The notes under the pieces are model-generated. The model saw only the letters and a program-made list of their open reading frames with translations. It did no database searches and had not been told where the DNA came from. DNA of 17,883 nucleotides from an uncultured Porphyromonadaceae bacterium. GTDB taxonomy: Bacteria; Bacteroidota; Bacteroidia; Bacteroidales; Muribaculaceae. Below, piece after piece: positions 15,550 through 17,883 of the stretch (the stretch's first letter is position 1; each line of letters begins with the position of its first letter). The stretch spans positions 1 through 17,883 of the forward strand of contig CAJJOO010000002.1 in NCBI GenBank assembly GCA_905193395.1, written 5' to 3'. The position numbers and the translations under genes were made by a program.

Positions 15550-16034
15550 TTCTTGTCAGGGTCTTTTAACGAGGGGCAGACAATGCTCGCCACTGTGACA
15601 CGCACGTCGAAGGGCGTTGGATGTCCCGAGCGGGCGTTGCTTCCCGTCAGATGATAATAAAACAGGCCGTCGTGGTCGAAAGAATCGACGCTGACGCGGC
15701 GTGTCTCGCCGGGCGGGATTGCCTCGGCGACGGTGTGGACGGCGCGGTGCAACTGGCGTCCGCGCATGTCGAGATATTCAATCGAGAGGGTGAGGGCCGT
15801 CAGTGGCCGGCCGGTGTTGTTGGTGACGAACATTGTCTCGCGGGTGGAGCGGAGGGGCTTCTCGAAGCCGGAAACCACCACGCTGTCCGGGGCCGGGACA
15901 ATGGTGTCGCTTGTTATTGCGGTCTGCACGGCCACACGGGGCACGTGGCGCCGCGAGACGGGCCGCGAAAGGTTCTGAGCCACCGCTGCGAGGGCCGTCA
16001 AGGCTATTACCGCTGTCAGCACAGTCCGTTTCAC
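15546..16034 (-). CDS. Small secreted beta-sandwich protein, FxLYD-like, unknown role
   Basis: A 162-aa exported protein. The GTG start at 16034 overlaps the previous gene's TGA (GTGA) and gives a good signal peptide (MKRTVLTAV...AVA, cut before QNLSRP at about residue 20). A longer frame from 16142 would place an Arg-rich, unlikely tail before the signal. After a basic linker (RPVSRRHVPR), residues about 70-155 read as a beta-sandwich with TNNTGRPLTALTLSIEYLD and IPPGETRRVSVDSFD. This is the pattern of FxLYD-type domains (xNxTGxxLxxLxLxxxYxDxxG ... PPGET). The family call rests on pattern only. It is coupled to both neighbours by 4-nt overlaps, so its level is probably tied to theirs. It may be a periplasmic partner of the outer-membrane protein at the head of the operon. 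Confidence 0.7.
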   Translation of the reverse strand: MKRTVLTAVIALTALAAVAQNLSRPVSRRHVPRVAVQTAITSDTIVPAPDSVVVSGFEKPLRSTRETMFVTNNTGRPLTALTLSIEYLDMRGRQLHRAVHTVAEAIPPGETRRVSVDSFDHDGLFYYHLTGSNARSGHPTPFDVRVTVASIVCPSLKDPDKK

Positions 16035-16513
16035 AGCACTACGTAACTTGGCGGCGCATCGACACGCCTTGCGCCGTCGAGTCCCGCGGGAACCTCGGAA
16101 TTGCTGATGCTCATGCGGAACAGATATGGCAGCCAGCGCCACAGGGTGACGCGGCGGCCGCGGCGGTAATGGGACATTGAGAATGAATCGCCCGTGTTGC
16201 CGTCCAGTTCAAGGACAAAATCGACCTTGCGGGCGTGCGAGCGTGCGCGGCGAGGGTCGGTGGTCAAGCGGCAGTCGTATTTTCCGGCCTCGGAGGTACT
16301 GCGGGCCACGCCTATGGGGGTGCCGGGGAGGATAGAGAAATCCGGGCCGTCGATCCAGCGGATTTCCAGGTTTCCGCCTACGCCGGGCATCTCGACGATG
16401 TCGAGGACGGCGCCCCCGTCGCCCACCATCCAGCGGCCGGCCAGAGGGTCGGAGGCTGCGGCGGCAAGAGAGGCCGTCAGAACCACGATAATCGCTGTTA
16501 CAGGGCTTTTCAT
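16031..16513 (-). CDS. Small secreted protein of unknown function, weakly DUF2147-like
   Basis: A 160-aa exported protein. The ATG at 16513 is preferred over a GTG at 16519; both give the signal peptide (MKSPVTAII...AAA, cut near residue 20). The mature part starts SDPLAGRWMVGDGGAVLDIV and continues GGNLEIRWIDG, then VDFVLELDGNTGDSFSMSHY. This G-x-W...I-x-x-G-G-x-L rhythm recalls small lipocalin-like secreted domains such as DUF2147, but I cannot assign it. A basic segment (DPRRARSHARK) and an aromatic patch (LWRWLPYLF) are notable. It lies 27 nt after the DUF3078 gene, and its stop overlaps the next GTG. Confidence 0.65.
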   Translation of the reverse strand: MKSPVTAIIVVLTASLAAAASDPLAGRWMVGDGGAVLDIVEMPGVGGNLEIRWIDGPDFSILPGTPIGVARSTSEAGKYDCRLTTDPRRARSHARKVDFVLELDGNTGDSFSMSHYRRGRRVTLWRWLPYLFRMSISNSEVPAGLDGARRVDAPPSYVVL

Positions 16514-16540
16514 GGGCACGGTAGACGGACTTCCGGGAAA

Positions 16541-17883
16541 TCAGATTGAGGCGAACTTATAGGAGAATCCAATCGAGAAGATTTCCTTCACCTGCAGTTT
16601 GTGCCACTCGGGGTCCGCACAGCGCGGGGTGTTGGTGTCGTAGCGGGCGTGGACATAAATCTGCGTGGTGAGGAAACGGTTGATGTCGAAGGCCAGGGTA
16701 TTCTCCCAGTCGCACTGGAAGGAATCGTAGTCGGTGAAGGCGAAGACGCGCGACGAGAACACGATATTGTAGGACATTCTCCATCTGAGTTTCAGTTCGG
16801 CTGTGGAACCGAAAGAGTTCTTGGTCTTGCGTCCGGGGTCGATTCCGTAGGCACCGGGGTCGACGTCGTTGTTTACCACGGTAATCATGTGGTAGGATAC
16901 CGGAGCGATGGATGCGTCGAAATTGAAAGTTTTTGGCTTATTGACGTAGTTGTAGGTCATACCGAGACCCGCTGTCAGTTCCCCCGGAGAGAGGAATGCC
17001 GACTGCAGGTTGTGGCTGTTGCTCTTATATGAGTTGACTACCTGGGTCTTGAACTGGCCGGTAAACGAATAGTACCAGCGGTGGGCGGCCTTCACACCGA
17101 AGGTGGTGTTGATCTGGAACACGTCCTCGGTGACGTTGTATGAGTGGATTGAATCGTCCGGAGCGTTGTTGATGCCGAGTTTATATTGTGCCGTGGTCTC
17201 GAACAGGAGGTTGGGGTGGTATTCCTGGTTGAGTTTCACGTTATAGTAGATGTTTGCCAGGGCATTTAGGTTGTTGTTTCCGCCCTGGTACCAGTTGGGC
17301 GACACATAGGCCTGGGAGAACTGGAGCGAGGCCGAGAAGGTGCGTATCCAGTGGCGTTTCTGGACCTCGGCAGCCTCGAGGGTGGGCGCCGTGGGCGTTG
17401 CGGAGATTTCGGCCACGCTGATTGAGAAATCGGCGGGATTCACTACCGCGGTATACTGGACCGGCGCCACGGGCAGTGTGCTGAGATTGTATTTCACCAG
17501 TTCGGGATGGTTGAAGAAGAGGTTGCGGCGCAGGGTGGTCATGTTGGTGAACAGGACCTTGTATTCCTCGGTCCAGCGCAGGGCGTCGTCGCCGGAGAAT
17601 ACATTGTCGCCGATGCCCAGGGGTTCGTCGAAATGGTATGTGTCATAGACCGCCGGCATGAAGAACACCGGGGGCAGAGCCAGGGGCATGGAGAAAACCT
17701 CGTCGGGCGAGGTGGCATACAGGGCCAGCAGGGAATCGCTCACGGAAACCGCGGGGACAATGGTGTCCGGAGCGGCGGCCTTTAGGGCTGCGCTGCGGAA
17801 AGCGGGCGCGGATGTGCCGGCGAGCGGAGGCCGGCCGACGGGTGTGAGGGTCTGGGCTGTTGCGGCGGCCGTCAGTGTCAGGG
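16541..17883 (-). CDS. DUF3078 outer-membrane beta-barrel protein (5' end just outside window)
   Basis: The frame is open to the window edge, giving about 446 residues. The edge shows the end of a signal peptide (LTLTAAATAQ), so probably only about 10-15 residues are missing. An apparent start at 17743 is an internal Val codon. The central and C-terminal region matches DUF3078: SASLQFSQAYVSPNWYQGGN, then NALANIYYNVKLNQEYHPNL, then many alternating strands ending in an aromatic (IFSIGFSYKFASI), as in outer-membrane barrels. The N-terminal 130 residues hold a less conserved region with LRRNLFFNHPELVKYNL. Its role is unknown; the family is common in Bacteroidetes and is predicted to sit in the outer membrane. 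It heads the leftward operon that includes two small secreted proteins, mtnN and the AlbA_2 gene; its promoter lies outside the window. Confidence 0.85.
   Translation of the reverse strand, partial: LTLTAAATAQTLTPVGRPPLAGTSAPAFRSAALKAAAPDTIVPAVSVSDSLLALYATSPDEVFSMPLALPPVFFMPAVYDTYHFDEPLGIGDNVFSGDDALRWTEEYKVLFTNMTTLRRNLFFNHPELVKYNLSTLPVAPVQYTAVVNPADFSISVAEISATPTAPTLEAAEVQKRHWIRTFSASLQFSQAYVSPNWYQGGNNNLNALANIYYNVKLNQEYHPNLLFETTAQYKLGINNAPDDSIHSYNVTEDVFQINTTFGVKAAHRWYYSFTGQFKTQVVNSYKSNSHNLQSAFLSPGELTAGLGMTYNYVNKPKTFNFDASIAPVSYHMITVVNNDVDPGAYGIDPGRKTKNSFGSTAELKLRWRMSYNIVFSSRVFAFTDYDSFQCDWENTLAFDINRFLTTQIYVHARYDTNTPRCADPEWHKLQVKEIFSIGFSYKFASI

Noticed and set aside
16035..16142. N-terminal extension of the small secreted protein to 16142
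   Set aside because: It would put 36 Arg-rich residues before a clear signal peptide and overlap the upstream gene by over 100 bp. The GTGA overlap at 16031-16034 is the better start.
17741..17743. Apparent GTG start of the DUF3078 gene
   Set aside because: The frame stays open to the window edge and shows the end of a signal peptide there, so this codon is internal.

Overview
The window looks like chromosomal DNA of a GC-rich member of the Bacteroidales; Muribaculaceae is my best guess, and this is inference. Supporting signs are a type IX secretion sortase (PorU), a DUF3078 outer-membrane protein, a WG-repeat lipoprotein with an acidic stretch after its lipid-anchored cysteine, promoters of the Bacteroidetes type (TTG, about 20 nt, TAnnTTTG), and gene starts without clear Shine-Dalgarno sequences. 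There are no tRNA or rRNA genes, CRISPR arrays, IS elements or phage genes. No stretch longer than about 300 bases lacks a gene.

Left part (1-6701, + strand): the 3' part of porU, then a good promoter overlapping a perfect small palindrome, then rex (NADH-sensing repressor). Rex is coupled by an ATGA overlap to a shortened fumarylacetoacetate-hydrolase-like protein that seems to have lost its metal ligands. A second complete, divergent PorU-like C25 protein follows. Two C25 proteins with intact His/Cys dyads therefore flank the redox regulator.

Middle (6702-9374): two genes on the - strand, each ending at a hairpin. They are a SlyD-type prolyl isomerase with a Cys/His-rich metal-binding tail and a WG-repeat lipoprotein. 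The 133-nt gap at 9242-9374 holds divergent promoters with an AT-rich inverted repeat between them.

Right-middle (9375-14124, + strand): an unrecognised 578-residue protein with one internal membrane segment, a secreted GH31 alpha-glucosidase/transglucosylase, and riboflavin synthase. The last two genes overlap by 16 bp. A nested inverted repeat separates ribE from the convergent operon.

Right end (14190-17883, - strand): a tight probable operon read leftward. It encodes a DUF3078 outer-membrane beta-barrel (5' end outside the window), two small secreted proteins of unknown role, MTA/SAH nucleosidase (mtnN), and an AlbA_2 (Schlafen-type) putative regulator. Two of its junctions are 4-nt stop/start overlaps.

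Most genes are ordinary Bacteroidales functions. The most unusual items are the pseudoenzyme joined to rex, the second PorU-like protein, the unknown membrane protein, and the candidate operators in front of rex and at 9315-9330.
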